Assembly: GCA_910584745.1 (NCBI GenBank)
Contig: CAJUDG010000005.1
Location: 124,001-188,000, forward strand
Length of the DNA stretch: 64,000 nt
Source of the DNA: an uncultured Eubacteriales bacterium
GTDB lineage: Bacteria; Bacillota; Clostridia; Oscillospirales; Acutalibacteraceae
Reading direction: 5' to 3'
Part shown: piece after piece, positions 33,425 to 42,914 of the stretch
Numbering within the stretch: the stretch's first letter is position 1
How the letters are laid out: every line of letters begins with the position of its first letter
Translations under genes and position numbers: made by a program
Notes under the pieces: generated by a model
The model's input: the letters and a program-made list of their open reading frames with translations, nothing else
The model's database searches: none
What the model was told of the DNA's origin: nothing

Positions 33425-35440
33425 CTACGCCTTATCGCACCCGAAGAAGACTATTGCCGCACCGGGGGCGGTGAAGTCCGCCTCGATATAGAGCCCGTCC
33501 TGCTCCTCTGCGAGCCGGGCCGGGCCGAAGCATATCGGCTGGCCCGACGGGCTGTTCTCCAGGCGGTAGCGGTAGAGCCCCGGCACAGAGCCGAACAGGG
33601 ACACCACTCCGCGCCCGCTGGAATTGAGCTTTTCGTACACCTCGAAGGTGCTGCCCGGGTGCCCAAGGGTCACGGGGCTGGCGGCGGTGATATCGTCCCT
33701 GACCCGCTTATAGGCGTCCAGCACCTTGCGGAACAGGGCTTTTCCCCCGGCCGACACGGCGGGCAGGTCGCCCCAGATGCCGTTTTGGCCCAGGATAAGG
33801 GTGGCAAGGTTCATGAGCTGGGACCCCTCCGGGTCGTCGGGCAGGTAGTGGGTCATCATCAGCACCGAGGGTATCCACTTGTCATAGGCCAGCACGCCCC
33901 GGCAGATACGGGGCCGGGCGGGACCCGGATGGACGAAGGTGTTTATCCACACGTCCTCGGGGGGCTCGATGTCAAAGTCCTGGAAGTATGGGCCGTTGTT
34001 TATGGCGAAGAACTTGCCCGAGGACAGGAACCCAAGGCCGAAATACCGGCAGCACTCGGTGACGTCCATGTCCACAATGGCCTCTGGGCACTCCTCGCAG
34101 AGCCGGTCCACTATCTTTGACAGATAGCGGCCTATCAGAAAGGCGTAGCAGTCGCCGTTCTCCTGCACTGAGGACTCGGGCCCGCCGTGCAGATGTCCGG
34201 CGCTCTCGCAGCCGTACAGATTCACCGCGTCCCACTTGAAATAGGTGACGCCCAGCTCCTTATACAGCCGCACCAGCTGGTCCGCAAAGGCCTCCCAGGC
34301 CTCGGATACGATGCACATGGGATAGCTCTCCTCGGTCTCCCAGATGGGGAAGGGCCTGGTCTCCTGGCCGTGCTTTTGGGCCACGGTGCCCCTGTGCTCC
34401 TCCAGCAGCCTGCTGGTGACGGCGGCCACAGTGGGGTTGAACCACAGGCCCAGCTTCATACCGTAGCCCTCTAAGCGCTTGCGGACCTCCTTAAGGCCGT
34501 CGGGGAAGCGCTCCAGGTTTACCTCCCAGTCGCCGGTCTTCTGATACCAGCCGGTGTCGATGACGAACACCTCTATGCCCATCTCGTGGGCGGCGTCTAT
34601 CTCCTTACAGATGCGGTCATAGTTCATGGAGTCGAGATAGGCCGCGTTATTGTAGAACTTGTTGCGCTCCTGGAATGCCCAGGTGTTGTAGAAGATATAG
34701 GGCTTTCGGCTCTCGCGGTTGGGGGTGCAGTATTTGAGCTGGAACTCTCTATAGGCCCGGGCCAGGCTGTCAACGTCCCCCTTCACGGCCCCTATCTGGA
34801 ACCATATGGTGTCGTAGGGGGTGGGGGAGATGGGCTGGCCCTGCCAAGTGTTGCCCTTGACCGCCTTAAGGGCCACTCCGTCCCCGTCGGGGTAGAAAGC
34901 CAGGAACTTGTCCGGGTACTGGGAGCCGTGTTCATAGGCGGTGAGCATGGCATAGTCCCCGCGCTGCTCGGCAAGTATAGGCCCCATGGCGTCGGGCTCC
35001 CGCTCAAAGGCGGGCAGCTCGGTAAGGCAGTAGCTGTGCACCTTGAAGTCGTAGTCGGACAGGCGCACCTCGGTGCGCTGTGCTCCGACGGGCGAGGCGT
35101 AGGAGAAATATGTCAGGCTCTCATTGCCGCCGGGCTTTGTGAAGCGCATACCCTCTTTACCAGACAGGATGTATCTAAAGCGCACGAAGGGCGTTTCTTC
35201 GCATACCCTGGCCTCAAGGGCCAGCCGGGCCCCGCAGGGATAGGCCCCTTCCCAGCTGAGCAGCTGAAAGCCGCCGCCCAGGTCATTTGCGGGGCGCTCC
35301 TCCATGGGCCCCGGGGCGCCGGTGTCCTGGCCGTCGATGTGGAACCGTGGCAGCTCCAGCTCTATGGGCTTTTCCCCGCCCTTTGGCAGGTAGCACAGCT
35401 TGTGTCCGGCGCTTAGGGTGTAAAATCTGTTCTCGTACAT
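33425..35440 (-). CDS. GH36-like alpha-galactosidase
   Basis: 671 residues without signal peptide. An N-terminal beta-sandwich (about 1-260) precedes a TIM barrel with IEVFVIDTGWYQKTGDWEV (about 300), YGMKLGLWFNP and the KWD nucleophile motif in TYFKWDAVNLYGC (about 400); a C-terminal beta domain closes the protein. The architecture is that of GH36 alpha-galactosidases and alpha-N-acetylgalactosaminidases. The exact sugar is unknown. RBS AAAAGGAGGA. It is the last gene of the leftward carbohydrate operon that starts at the ABC permeases. Confidence 0.85.
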   Translation of the reverse strand: MYENRFYTLSAGHKLCYLPKGGEKPIELELPRFHIDGQDTGAPGPMEERPANDLGGGFQLLSWEGAYPCGARLALEARVCEETPFVRFRYILSGKEGMRFTKPGGNESLTYFSYASPVGAQRTEVRLSDYDFKVHSYCLTELPAFEREPDAMGPILAEQRGDYAMLTAYEHGSQYPDKFLAFYPDGDGVALKAVKGNTWQGQPISPTPYDTIWFQIGAVKGDVDSLARAYREFQLKYCTPNRESRKPYIFYNTWAFQERNKFYNNAAYLDSMNYDRICKEIDAAHEMGIEVFVIDTGWYQKTGDWEVNLERFPDGLKEVRKRLEGYGMKLGLWFNPTVAAVTSRLLEEHRGTVAQKHGQETRPFPIWETEESYPMCIVSEAWEAFADQLVRLYKELGVTYFKWDAVNLYGCESAGHLHGGPESSVQENGDCYAFLIGRYLSKIVDRLCEECPEAIVDMDVTECCRYFGLGFLSSGKFFAINNGPYFQDFDIEPPEDVWINTFVHPGPARPRICRGVLAYDKWIPSVLMMTHYLPDDPEGSQLMNLATLILGQNGIWGDLPAVSAGGKALFRKVLDAYKRVRDDITAASPVTLGHPGSTFEVYEKLNSSGRGVVSLFGSVPGLYRYRLENSPSGQPICFGPARLAEEQDGLYIEADFTAPGAAIVFFGCDKA

Positions 35441-35489
35441 GACTATCCTCCTTTTATTGTGATCTTAACTATTATATCGCTTCTATAGC

Positions 35490-37043
35490 CTACTTGCCAG
35501 CCTCTATGATATCGGTCGTGCCGTCCGGCCACTGTAACTCTACGGTCACGGGGCCGGTGGCGTTTATCTCCACCTTCGGCTTCTCCCCGGGCTTATGTGC
35601 CGGGCATATCAGGTCCACCGCATCCGCGCCCATGGGATAGCGCAGCACGCCGTGGCGGCTCTCCTCCCGGACGCGCCAGGTTATTCTGCGCTCTCTGGCG
35701 CTGCCGTGGATGCCGAATATCTCCTCTATCACGATGGCGATGGGGGACAGCCCAGTCCAGCCCACAAAGTCCTTCTTGGCCGGGTTGCCGGGGGCGGCCT
35801 GCTCGGGGACGTAGTTCTCCCAGAGGGTGCCGGTCTCCAGACAGACCTTTGTTACGTTCTCCACGTGGTTTATGGCTATCTCCCTGGCAAGGTCATACTC
35901 TCCGGCCTTCTCAAGACCCTTCAGCACCATATAGTTCGTGGGAGCCCAAACGCCGCCCAGCCAGTAGCCGCCGTCCTCCCTATACTCCGGGTGGTCCGCC
36001 GAGAGGCTTGGGACGCGGTGGGGGCGGTTAAACTCACCGGGATTCCTTAGATGGGCGATGAAGCCGTCCATCCCCTCGGGAGGCACGCAGCCGGCCAGCA
36101 GGGCCCAGTATGCGCCGATGGTTTTAACGTGGTTCAAGCGGCCATCGCTCCACAGGTCGTAGTAAAAGCAGCTCTCCGGGTCCCAGAGCTTTTGGTTTAC
36201 TACCTTTGACAGGAACTCCTCCTCCTCTTGCAGGCACTCAACGTCCTTTTCCCTTCCGATGAGCTTTGCCATCTGTATCAGCATTCGGCAGCTCAAAAGC
36301 TGCTGCATACAGGCGTCGGCCCAGACCTGATGCCCGTGGTGGAACTCAACGGATACCCCGGGCTTCTGCCTGGGCTGGTTGTCCATGCCGCAGCTCCAGC
36401 CGGTGGACCAGTAGGTGCCGTCCGGCCAGGTGCGCCAGTCCTTCAGCCACAGATGATAGGCCAGAAGGGCCGGGAACACCTTTTTTATGCGCTCCTGGTC
36501 GCCGGTGACAAGATAGGATTCCCACTCGGCCCAGGGCATGATATTGGGGCCGGTGCTGGAGGGGTCGAAGCGGTGGAACTGGTCGCCCTTTTTCGCCTCG
36601 CATATCTCCCGGCAGATAAAGCCGTCCATATGCTGCCGGGCGTAGAGGTTGTCAAGGGTCTTCTGGAAGTCGAACACCCTTGAGCCGTACTTGCCGAACA
36701 TGGTGATAAAGGCCGAGTCCCACATAAACAGGAAGCCGTTGAAGGCGGTGTCTATATAGTTCGATACCATATCATCCTCGGGCTTTGGCTGGCGGAGATT
36801 GCCAAAGGCGATCTCCCAGGCCTTGTCAAAGCAGGCCGAGGTGTCCTCGTGTCCGTCCCATATGAGGGCCGGAAGGATGTCCCGGCTCTCCTCATAGGTG
36901 GGCAGCGGCTCGGTGTCCTTTTCTTTGCCGATGAAGCTGTTCTCATCCACCAGGGGCTGGTAAGTGTAGGTCAGGTCGTCGTTTACTCTGTAGAGATGAT
37001 GGCCCTCTTTAAAAATGCGTCTCATGTTCTCCTCTTGATTCAT
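35490..37043 (-). CDS. (alpha/alpha)6 glycoside hydrolase, MGH1/GH63-like
   Basis: 517 residues, cytoplasmic. NGFLFMWDSAFITMFGKYGS (about residue 92) is the WDS/WDxxF motif of MGH1-type and GH63/GH37 enzymes; WSTGWSCGMDNQP contributes the likely catalytic Asp, and YWLGGVWAPTNYMVLKGLE followed by LWENYVPE closes the barrel. These families remove glucose or mannose from glycosides such as trehalose, mannosylglycerate or N-glycan-like chains; the substrate here is unknown. RBS AAAGGAG. The gene is 24 bases from its paralogous neighbour, suggesting sequential action on one oligosaccharide. Confidence 0.78.
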   Translation of the reverse strand: MNQEENMRRIFKEGHHLYRVNDDLTYTYQPLVDENSFIGKEKDTEPLPTYEESRDILPALIWDGHEDTSACFDKAWEIAFGNLRQPKPEDDMVSNYIDTAFNGFLFMWDSAFITMFGKYGSRVFDFQKTLDNLYARQHMDGFICREICEAKKGDQFHRFDPSSTGPNIMPWAEWESYLVTGDQERIKKVFPALLAYHLWLKDWRTWPDGTYWSTGWSCGMDNQPRQKPGVSVEFHHGHQVWADACMQQLLSCRMLIQMAKLIGREKDVECLQEEEEFLSKVVNQKLWDPESCFYYDLWSDGRLNHVKTIGAYWALLAGCVPPEGMDGFIAHLRNPGEFNRPHRVPSLSADHPEYREDGGYWLGGVWAPTNYMVLKGLEKAGEYDLAREIAINHVENVTKVCLETGTLWENYVPEQAAPGNPAKKDFVGWTGLSPIAIVIEEIFGIHGSARERRITWRVREESRHGVLRYPMGADAVDLICPAHKPGEKPKVEINATGPVTVELQWPDGTTDIIEAGK

Positions 37044-37067
37044 AGTGCTGCTCCTTTCGTGTTACCG

Positions 37068-38951
37068 TTAGTTTATGGGCTCCAGCAGGCCCTCGACCTC
37101 GCCGGACTCCAACATGCCTATGAGCCCCAGCAGGGCTCCCCAGTGGTAGAACTTGTCGCTGTTCTTCACATCGCAGCCCTCGCCGGTATCTGCGTTATAG
37201 TTCTCGTGAATATGCCGGTGCTCGTTCCACTCCTTCATCATCAGCGCCACCGAGTGTTCGGCCAGGTCCTTCTGCACGTCGGGCAGGCTCTTATGGCTGC
37301 GTATGGCCGCATAGGCCAGGAAGTTGGTTGACGGCCAGACCCTGCCCCGCCAGTAGTCCTGGTCGGGATAGGCGGGGTCGCTGCGGGCGATGGCGGGCAT
37401 CATCCACTGTCCGTAGAACTCCTTTGGGTTATAGTAGTGTTCATCGGCCATGCGCCGGGCGTGTTCTTCTGGCACGTTGGGGTCGAACAGGGCGTAGAAC
37501 AGGGTGGGGGACAGCCGCGGAGAGAACTCCCCGGTATCCGTGCGCAGGTTGCAGTAGCAGCCCATATCCTCGTTCCACATCCTCTCAAGGCCGCGGCTCG
37601 TCTCCTCCATGCGGCGGCGAAGCTCCGGGATATCCCCGTCTTTGCCTATAAGCTCCGCTATCCTGATAAGGCTGCGACAGTCCAGGATATAGAGCCCCGT
37701 AAGGCCCACATCCTCAAGGCACATTATGTGCTTCTCCTTGTCAAAGGGGATGCCGTCGTACATGGGGGAGTTGTCCAGGCCCGACTCCAAGGCCCCGCCA
37801 TAGGTGTCGTTGACCCCGGCCAGCTCCCAGTAGTTGCCGCGCCTGCCCTCATAGGGGTCGCTGCCCCAGCAGAAGCCGCCGTACTCCTGGTTCCTGCGGT
37901 GGGTATAGAACCAGTCGTTCCACTCCTTAAGCGTGGGGTACAGGTACTCCAGCAGCCATTTATCCCTGTACCTGCGGTACAGCTCCAGCAGCATGGCGGA
38001 GCCCACCGGCGGCTGGGAGCGGTCCTCGCTGGAATAGCCCGAGGCGTGGGCGATATTGGGTATAAAGCCCCGGTCCGTCTGCTCGCGGGTTATCTCGATA
38101 ATGTTGGCATAGCTGAGGTCCCTGTCCTCAAGGGAGGCCATAAACGAGACGAAATAGTTGTCCCAGCAGGCCATGATAAAGCCCCCGGCCCCGATGCTCC
38201 AAAGGCGGCTGATGGGCGATGCGATGCGGTCCTTCCTGCCGTCGTACGTGGTGTCCCAGGCCACGGCGCACTGTATGGCCTCGTACAGAGGGGCGGACTC
38301 ACCGTACCGGGCAAAGCTGTCCAAAAGGGCCTGCCTCCTGCCGTCCAGCAGCTCCCTCGCCATAGAGACGGTCACCGGCTTATGGGTGCTGAAGGCTATG
38401 GGCTCTGTGAACTCGCAGGCAAAATACGGCCCCTGGGCCGGGATATTTGCGTCGTGGGCGGCGGGCTTTCCTGTGGTGTATATTGGCGTGTCTCCTATGG
38501 GGCTGTGGGCGCAGAGCCCATCCTCCGTGTGTTCCACCCAGCCCGGGCGGTTCCAGAGAAAGCCGGTCTCAAGCACCAGCATAGAGGGCCATCTCTGCTG
38601 CTTCTGCGGCGTTATGAGCAGTATCAGCTCACTGCCGTCCTGGGCGGACTCCACGGAGAACTCCATGCCCATCCACTGTACGGTGGCCTGGGTATAGCTG
38701 CCGTCATAGGCGTGCAGGCCGGGCAGCACCTCCTCGGTCTCGCGCTCGTGCATATGGGCCCCTACGGGCCGGCGGCCTATAAGGGCCTCTTTCAGATAGT
38801 GCCCGGCGGAATACTCCTTCACGGCCACGTTCAGGGCCAGTCCGTCCTCCATGCGCACATGTGACAGCACACTGTAGACGTTATAGGTCCTCCAGCCGGT
38901 CATCATCCGCTCTTTAAGCTTGAGGTATTCCGGGTGTTCAAGGTTCAGCAA
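37068..38951 (-). CDS. Second MGH1/GH63-like glycoside hydrolase
   Basis: 627 residues with an N-terminal beta domain (about 1-210) and an (alpha/alpha)6 catalytic half: SIGAGGFIMACWDNYFVSFM (about 265) has the WDN/WDxxF motif, LAGVNDTYGGALESGLDNSP carries the likely catalytic Asp, and YWRGRVWPSTNFLAY and a Glu in HENYNADTGEG follow. TTG at 38951 is 8 bases from AAGGAAG; a GTG three codons earlier abuts the RBS. It is the first hydrolase after the binding-protein gene, with a hairpin between them. Related to the next gene in fold but larger. Confidence 0.78.
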   Translation of the reverse strand: MLNLEHPEYLKLKERMMTGWRTYNVYSVLSHVRMEDGLALNVAVKEYSAGHYLKEALIGRRPVGAHMHERETEEVLPGLHAYDGSYTQATVQWMGMEFSVESAQDGSELILLITPQKQQRWPSMLVLETGFLWNRPGWVEHTEDGLCAHSPIGDTPIYTTGKPAAHDANIPAQGPYFACEFTEPIAFSTHKPVTVSMARELLDGRRQALLDSFARYGESAPLYEAIQCAVAWDTTYDGRKDRIASPISRLWSIGAGGFIMACWDNYFVSFMASLEDRDLSYANIIEITREQTDRGFIPNIAHASGYSSEDRSQPPVGSAMLLELYRRYRDKWLLEYLYPTLKEWNDWFYTHRRNQEYGGFCWGSDPYEGRRGNYWELAGVNDTYGGALESGLDNSPMYDGIPFDKEKHIMCLEDVGLTGLYILDCRSLIRIAELIGKDGDIPELRRRMEETSRGLERMWNEDMGCYCNLRTDTGEFSPRLSPTLFYALFDPNVPEEHARRMADEHYYNPKEFYGQWMMPAIARSDPAYPDQDYWRGRVWPSTNFLAYAAIRSHKSLPDVQKDLAEHSVALMMKEWNEHRHIHENYNADTGEGCDVKNSDKFYHWGALLGLIGMLESGEVEGLLEPIN

Positions 38952-38997
38952 ATTTTCCACCTTCCTTACTATTCAGAATGATAAAATATATATGGAG

Positions 38998-39031
38998 ATG
39001 GGGCAGCCCGGTAACAGGCGGGCTGCCCCAT
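38998..39031 (-). terminator. Hairpin between binding-protein and hydrolase genes
   Basis: ATGGGGCAGCCCG (38998-39010) and CGGGCTGCCCCAT (39019-39031) form a perfect 13-bp stem with an 8-base loop. Leftward it is followed by CTCCATATATATTTT, a weak U-tract. It may be a partial terminator or an RNA-stabilising 3' end that keeps the binding-protein mRNA more abundant than the hydrolase mRNA. Confidence 0.6.
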
Positions 39032-39062
39032 TCCATTCTGGCAGGTTTAAGTTTTCAGGTCT

Positions 39063-40688
39063 TTACTTGCGGGCCTCCATCTGCTGGACCATCCACTCAT
39101 TGAGCTTGGACATGCCCATGCTCTCGGCCTGGGCGTACAGATCGTCCAGGGCCTTCTGGAAGTCCTCCTCTGTCTCGGCGAAGATGACCTTCTGCTCCTC
39201 GGACTTGACCATGTCAATAAGGGAGTTATAGGTATTCAGCATATCGCCCTCGGTGGGGATGCAGAAGTACAGCTCGGACATGACGGTAGAGTGCTTAACA
39301 GCGCTTTGCAGGCGGGCATAGTAGTCCTGCATGTCGGGGTCGGTAACCGCGTGGTCGATAAAGGCGTTCTCATCGCCCTGGTCGCCGAATATCCACACGG
39401 CAATGCCGAAATCGTCCTGCTTCTGCTTGCCGGAGGTAAGAGCCTCCTGATACTCGGGGGTGGTGACGGTCTCGCCGTTCTCGTTATAATCCCAGTGCTC
39501 GCCCTGGATACCCCAGGAGCAGAGCTTGCGGCCATCCTCGCTGCGGGCCCAGGACATGAAGTCGATGGCGCGCTGGGGATCCTTGTTCTTCTTGGTGATG
39601 AAGGTGCCAGCCCAGCCGATGCCGGTGTTGACGCTTACCAGGGCGTCCTCGTTGAGCTCGTGGGTCAGCAGCTTCCAGCGGTAGTCGGTGCCGGCCTGGA
39701 TGGCGGCGTTGTTGGAGGACTGGGCCTCGTCGGTGGCGCGCACCTGCATGAAGGAGTTGCCGGCGTTGCGCACCTCGCAGAACTTGTCATGGTTATAGGT
39801 CATGGCCTCGGGGGAGAGCAGGCCCTCGCGGGCGAAGCGGTTGAGGAGCTTGTAATACTCGTCCACCTTCTCCATGCCCAGCCAGTAGCAGGGGCTGCCG
39901 TCCTTGTCATAGCCGACGCTGCCCACAGAGCCCTTTACGCCCAGCTGCTGAGCGAAATAGCCCAGATAGCCGCCGTCGCCGTTCAGGATGGGCACAACAT
40001 TGGGATACTTCTCCTTGGCGGCCAGCAGAGCATTTTCCAGGTCTTCAAGGGTGTCGAGCTTCGGAGAGCCGATATCCTCATAGATGTCGGTACGGTAGGC
40101 GATGGAGTTGCAGCCGCCGGAGAGCAGGGTGTTGCCCTCGTCGATGGCCTCCTGAGAGGTATAGGCGTTAAGCAGCGCGTAGTAATTGCCGTCTGTGCGG
40201 GTGTTGTTCTCGATCTCGCCCTCGGTGGCGTGGATGTCGACGCCGGTCTGCTCGATGAGCTCGTTATAAGACCAGCACACATTGGGGTCACAGAGCAGGG
40301 CAATGCGGGAGGTGCTGTCGGTATAGACGATGTCCGGCAGGTCGTCGGCCGCGATGAGCAGGGCCAGCTGCTGGTCGTCGCTGGCGCGGGTCACGTCGAA
40401 GCTGACGCCGGTGGTCTCGGTTATCTTCTGGGAGACCGGCTCGGTGCCCCACTTGTCAAACCAGAACCAGGTCATGTCCACGAACAGTGAGAACTCGATG
40501 GGGTCCTTGGCCCCCGTTTCGCCGCCCTCGGGCTCGGAGGCCTCGGAGCTCTCGTCGCCGCCGGAGCTGGTCTCCTGCTTGGAGCTCTCGGTCTTTGAGG
40601 GCTCTGAGGAACCGGCGTCTCCGCCGCAGGCCGCAAAGCAGCCCAGCAGCATCGCAACGGTCAGCAGCAAGCAAATGATTCTTTTCAT
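39063..40688 (-). CDS. Extracellular carbohydrate-binding lipoprotein of ABC importer
   Basis: 541 residues. Signal peptide with lipobox (CFAAC), then a low-complexity Ser/Glu/Gly linker (about 22-60), then a solute-binding domain: TETTGVSFDVTRASDDQQL, NVVPILNGDGGYLGYFAQQL and DPQRAIDFMSWARSEDGRKL. It belongs to the LipO/YtcQ-like group that works with two permeases and a shared ATPase. RBS GGAAAGGAC. It is the third gene of the permease operon and delivers the sugar that the three downstream hydrolases presumably split. Confidence 0.92.
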   Translation of the reverse strand: MKRIICLLLTVAMLLGCFAACGGDAGSSEPSKTESSKQETSSGGDESSEASEPEGGETGAKDPIEFSLFVDMTWFWFDKWGTEPVSQKITETTGVSFDVTRASDDQQLALLIAADDLPDIVYTDSTSRIALLCDPNVCWSYNELIEQTGVDIHATEGEIENNTRTDGNYYALLNAYTSQEAIDEGNTLLSGGCNSIAYRTDIYEDIGSPKLDTLEDLENALLAAKEKYPNVVPILNGDGGYLGYFAQQLGVKGSVGSVGYDKDGSPCYWLGMEKVDEYYKLLNRFAREGLLSPEAMTYNHDKFCEVRNAGNSFMQVRATDEAQSSNNAAIQAGTDYRWKLLTHELNEDALVSVNTGIGWAGTFITKKNKDPQRAIDFMSWARSEDGRKLCSWGIQGEHWDYNENGETVTTPEYQEALTSGKQKQDDFGIAVWIFGDQGDENAFIDHAVTDPDMQDYYARLQSAVKHSTVMSELYFCIPTEGDMLNTYNSLIDMVKSEEQKVIFAETEEDFQKALDDLYAQAESMGMSKLNEWMVQQMEARK

Positions 40689-40754
40689 GTTTCTCGTCCT
40701 TTCCTTTGATAAAATTTTTATATGTGCTCCCGGTCGCCCGGGTGGTCACCGGTA

Positions 40755-41672
40755 TCAGCCCTTTACAGAGCCTATCATGACGCCCTTAACGAAATACTTT
40801 TGCAGGAAGGGGTACACTATCAGTATGGGCGTTACCGCCAGCACCATGCTGGCCATCTGCAAAGAGGTGGTGGTGCTCTGCATGGCCGAGGCCGCGTAGC
40901 CCATTGACTGGGCGTTTGTCACGGTAGAGGCCGTGGCGGATTTGTTGATTATCTCCATCATCAGGTAGGACATGGGCCGAAGCTCGTCCTTTGTGACGTA
41001 GTACACCGAATCCATCCAGGAGTTCCACTGGCTCACCGCGTAGAACAGGGCGATGGTGGCAAGGCTCGCCTTGGACAGGGGCAGGGCTATCTGGAAGAAC
41101 ACCCGCACGTCTCCCGCCCCGTCAAGCCAGGCCGATTCATACAGCGACATCGGGATGGTCTGGAAGAAGTTTACGAGAATGAGCATGTAGTACACGTTCA
41201 GCATACCCGGTATCACGTATACCCAGAAGGTGTTGAGCATCCCAAGGCTCTTAAGCAATATGTAGAACGGTATCATGCCGCCGGAAAAATACATTGTGAA
41301 GATATACAGCTTATAATAAACCCCACGGAACATAACGTGCTCAAAGGACAGGGCATACGCCACCGCGCTGGTGGCAAACACCCCGAGGACCGTGCCTATC
41401 ACAGTCCTTGCCACGGAGATGAATATTGCGTTGCCCCAGCTGGCGTCGGCCAGCAGCGTCTCGAAGTTTTCAAGTGTGGGCCTTCTGGGCCAGAAGTACA
41501 TTCCCCCGGTGGAGGAGTCCATGCCGTTGTTAAAGGCGTGGATGACGATATAGTAGAACGGATATACGGTGACAAGCACCACGAAGACCATTATCACCGT
41601 GATAATTATGTCCACCACCCAGTCCTCCGTAGAGCGGATATGGCGGCGCCTTTTCTTATGGATATCTGCCAT
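40755..41672 (-). CDS. Carbohydrate ABC transporter permease (LplC/YtcP-like)
   Basis: 305 residues with six membrane helices. The ABC-permease EAA loop reads ESAWLDGAGDVRVFFQIALP (about 190). The N-terminus is basic (KKRRRHIRSTEDW) and cytosolic. ATG at 41672 is about 9 bases after GAAAGG; an ATG three codons earlier directly abuts it. It follows the other permease after 15 bases. No ATPase gene is nearby, so a shared MsmX-type ATPase is expected elsewhere. Confidence 0.93.
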   Translation of the reverse strand: MADIHKKRRRHIRSTEDWVVDIIITVIMVFVVLVTVYPFYYIVIHAFNNGMDSSTGGMYFWPRRPTLENFETLLADASWGNAIFISVARTVIGTVLGVFATSAVAYALSFEHVMFRGVYYKLYIFTMYFSGGMIPFYILLKSLGMLNTFWVYVIPGMLNVYYMLILVNFFQTIPMSLYESAWLDGAGDVRVFFQIALPLSKASLATIALFYAVSQWNSWMDSVYYVTKDELRPMSYLMMEIINKSATASTVTNAQSMGYAASAMQSTTTSLQMASMVLAVTPILIVYPFLQKYFVKGVMIGSVKG

Positions 41673-41687
41673 TGCTATCATCCTTTC

Positions 41688-42641
41688 TCAATAAAGTGCC
41701 GCGCCGGTAGTCCTGCGGCTTAGGGCGTTGGTGGAGAATACCAGCACCACCGAGATGACCGACTGCATCATGCCCACCGCGGCCGCGTAGTCGAACCTGA
41801 ACTGCCGCAGGCCTATCGTCAGAACGTAGGAGTTAATGATCTCGGAATAGTCCCGGTTAAGGGTGTTGCCAAGCATCATGGCCTGATCCAGGTTGCCGTT
41901 GACAAGGCCTCCGAGGGCCAGGATGAACATGATGACGATGGTGCCTTTTATCCCCGGCAGGGTCACGTGGATTATCCGCTGGATCCTGCTGGCCCCGTCT
42001 ATCTGGGCCGCCTCATAGAGGGCGGAGTCGATGCCGGCGATGGCGGCGATGAAGATGATGGCGTTCCAGCCCATCTCCTTCCACACCTCGGTGCCTATGG
42101 CCAGCCCCCAATACTGCTTGCCGTCGGTAAGTATGGTCATCGGGCCGTCTATCCATCCCCATTTGAGCAGGAGCTCATTCAAAAGGCCGTTTACAGAGCT
42201 GAACATGGTAAAGCACAGGCCAGAGACGATGATCCAGGAGATAAAGTGTGGCAGATAGCTGGCCGTCTGCACCAGACGCTTGAACTTGCTGGAATGTATC
42301 TCGTTGAGCAGCAGAGCAAAAAGTATGGGCGCTGGGAAGGCTATCGCCAGCTTCAGCAGTGAAAGAACCAGGGTATTGCGCACCACCTTGAAGCACATGG
42401 GGCTGGTGAAGAACTCTATGAACCACTTGAAGCCCACCCATTCGCTGGTGAAAAAGCCCATAAGTCCCGTGGACAGCTTGTACTCCTTAAAGGAGATGAT
42501 TATGCCCACCATGGGCACGTATGAGAAGACAGCCAAAAACAGCAGCCCCAGCAGCAGTATTACCTGCAGAGACGCCTGCTGCCGGAGCCGGGAGGCAAAT
42601 GTTCCCTTGGGCCGGCCGGGTATTTCATCTTTTTTGTTCAT
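41688..42641 (-). CDS. Carbohydrate ABC transporter permease (LplB-like)
   Basis: 317 residues with six membrane helices; the EAA loop is ALYEAAQIDGASRIQRIIHV (about 215). ATG at 42641 follows AGGAGG by 9 bases and gives MNKKDEIPG; the longer in-frame ORF has no RBS and runs through the promoter region. It is the first gene of the leftward operon (LplB-LplC-binding protein-hydrolases) and divergent from YesM/YesN, which probably activate it in response to the imported sugar. Confidence 0.93.
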   Translation of the reverse strand: MNKKDEIPGRPKGTFASRLRQQASLQVILLLGLLFLAVFSYVPMVGIIISFKEYKLSTGLMGFFTSEWVGFKWFIEFFTSPMCFKVVRNTLVLSLLKLAIAFPAPILFALLLNEIHSSKFKRLVQTASYLPHFISWIIVSGLCFTMFSSVNGLLNELLLKWGWIDGPMTILTDGKQYWGLAIGTEVWKEMGWNAIIFIAAIAGIDSALYEAAQIDGASRIQRIIHVTLPGIKGTIVIMFILALGGLVNGNLDQAMMLGNTLNRDYSEIINSYVLTIGLRQFRFDYAAAVGMMQSVISVVLVFSTNALSRRTTGAALY

Positions 42642-42850
42642 CGCAAAGGTCCTCCTATTATTATTTCTGTGAATACAGTATAAACCATGCTCCGAACTTT
42701 TTTGATGGCAGAATCCGTTAAGTTGACTGACAAAATCCGATATATTTCTCCGTATTTCTACACCTGTCACCGGCATCTTTTCCCATGGTACCAAAGGTTT
42801 CAGCTATCTGACCAATGATACCCAGTGCGGGGCCTGCCAATTATGTACAC

Positions 42851-42879
42851 TTGACACCCAATATGAAAGGTGATATATT
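42851..42879 (+). promoter_or_regulatory. Promoter of the YesM/YesN genes
   Basis: TTGACA (42851-42856), a 17-base spacer and TATATT (42874-42879), about 36 bases before the GTG start of the sensor kinase. Confidence 0.8.
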
Positions 42880-42914
42880 GTAATCAATGTTATTACTCCA
42901 GAGGGGGCCCGGCT

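Noticed and set aside
37437..38864. A 475-codon rightward frame opposite the second MGH1-like hydrolase
   Set aside because: Antisense shadow, no recognisable domain or initiation signals.
39291..40490. A 399-codon rightward frame opposite the binding-protein gene
   Set aside because: Val/Gly/Ala-rich shadow frame of a lipoprotein gene with a clear lipobox.
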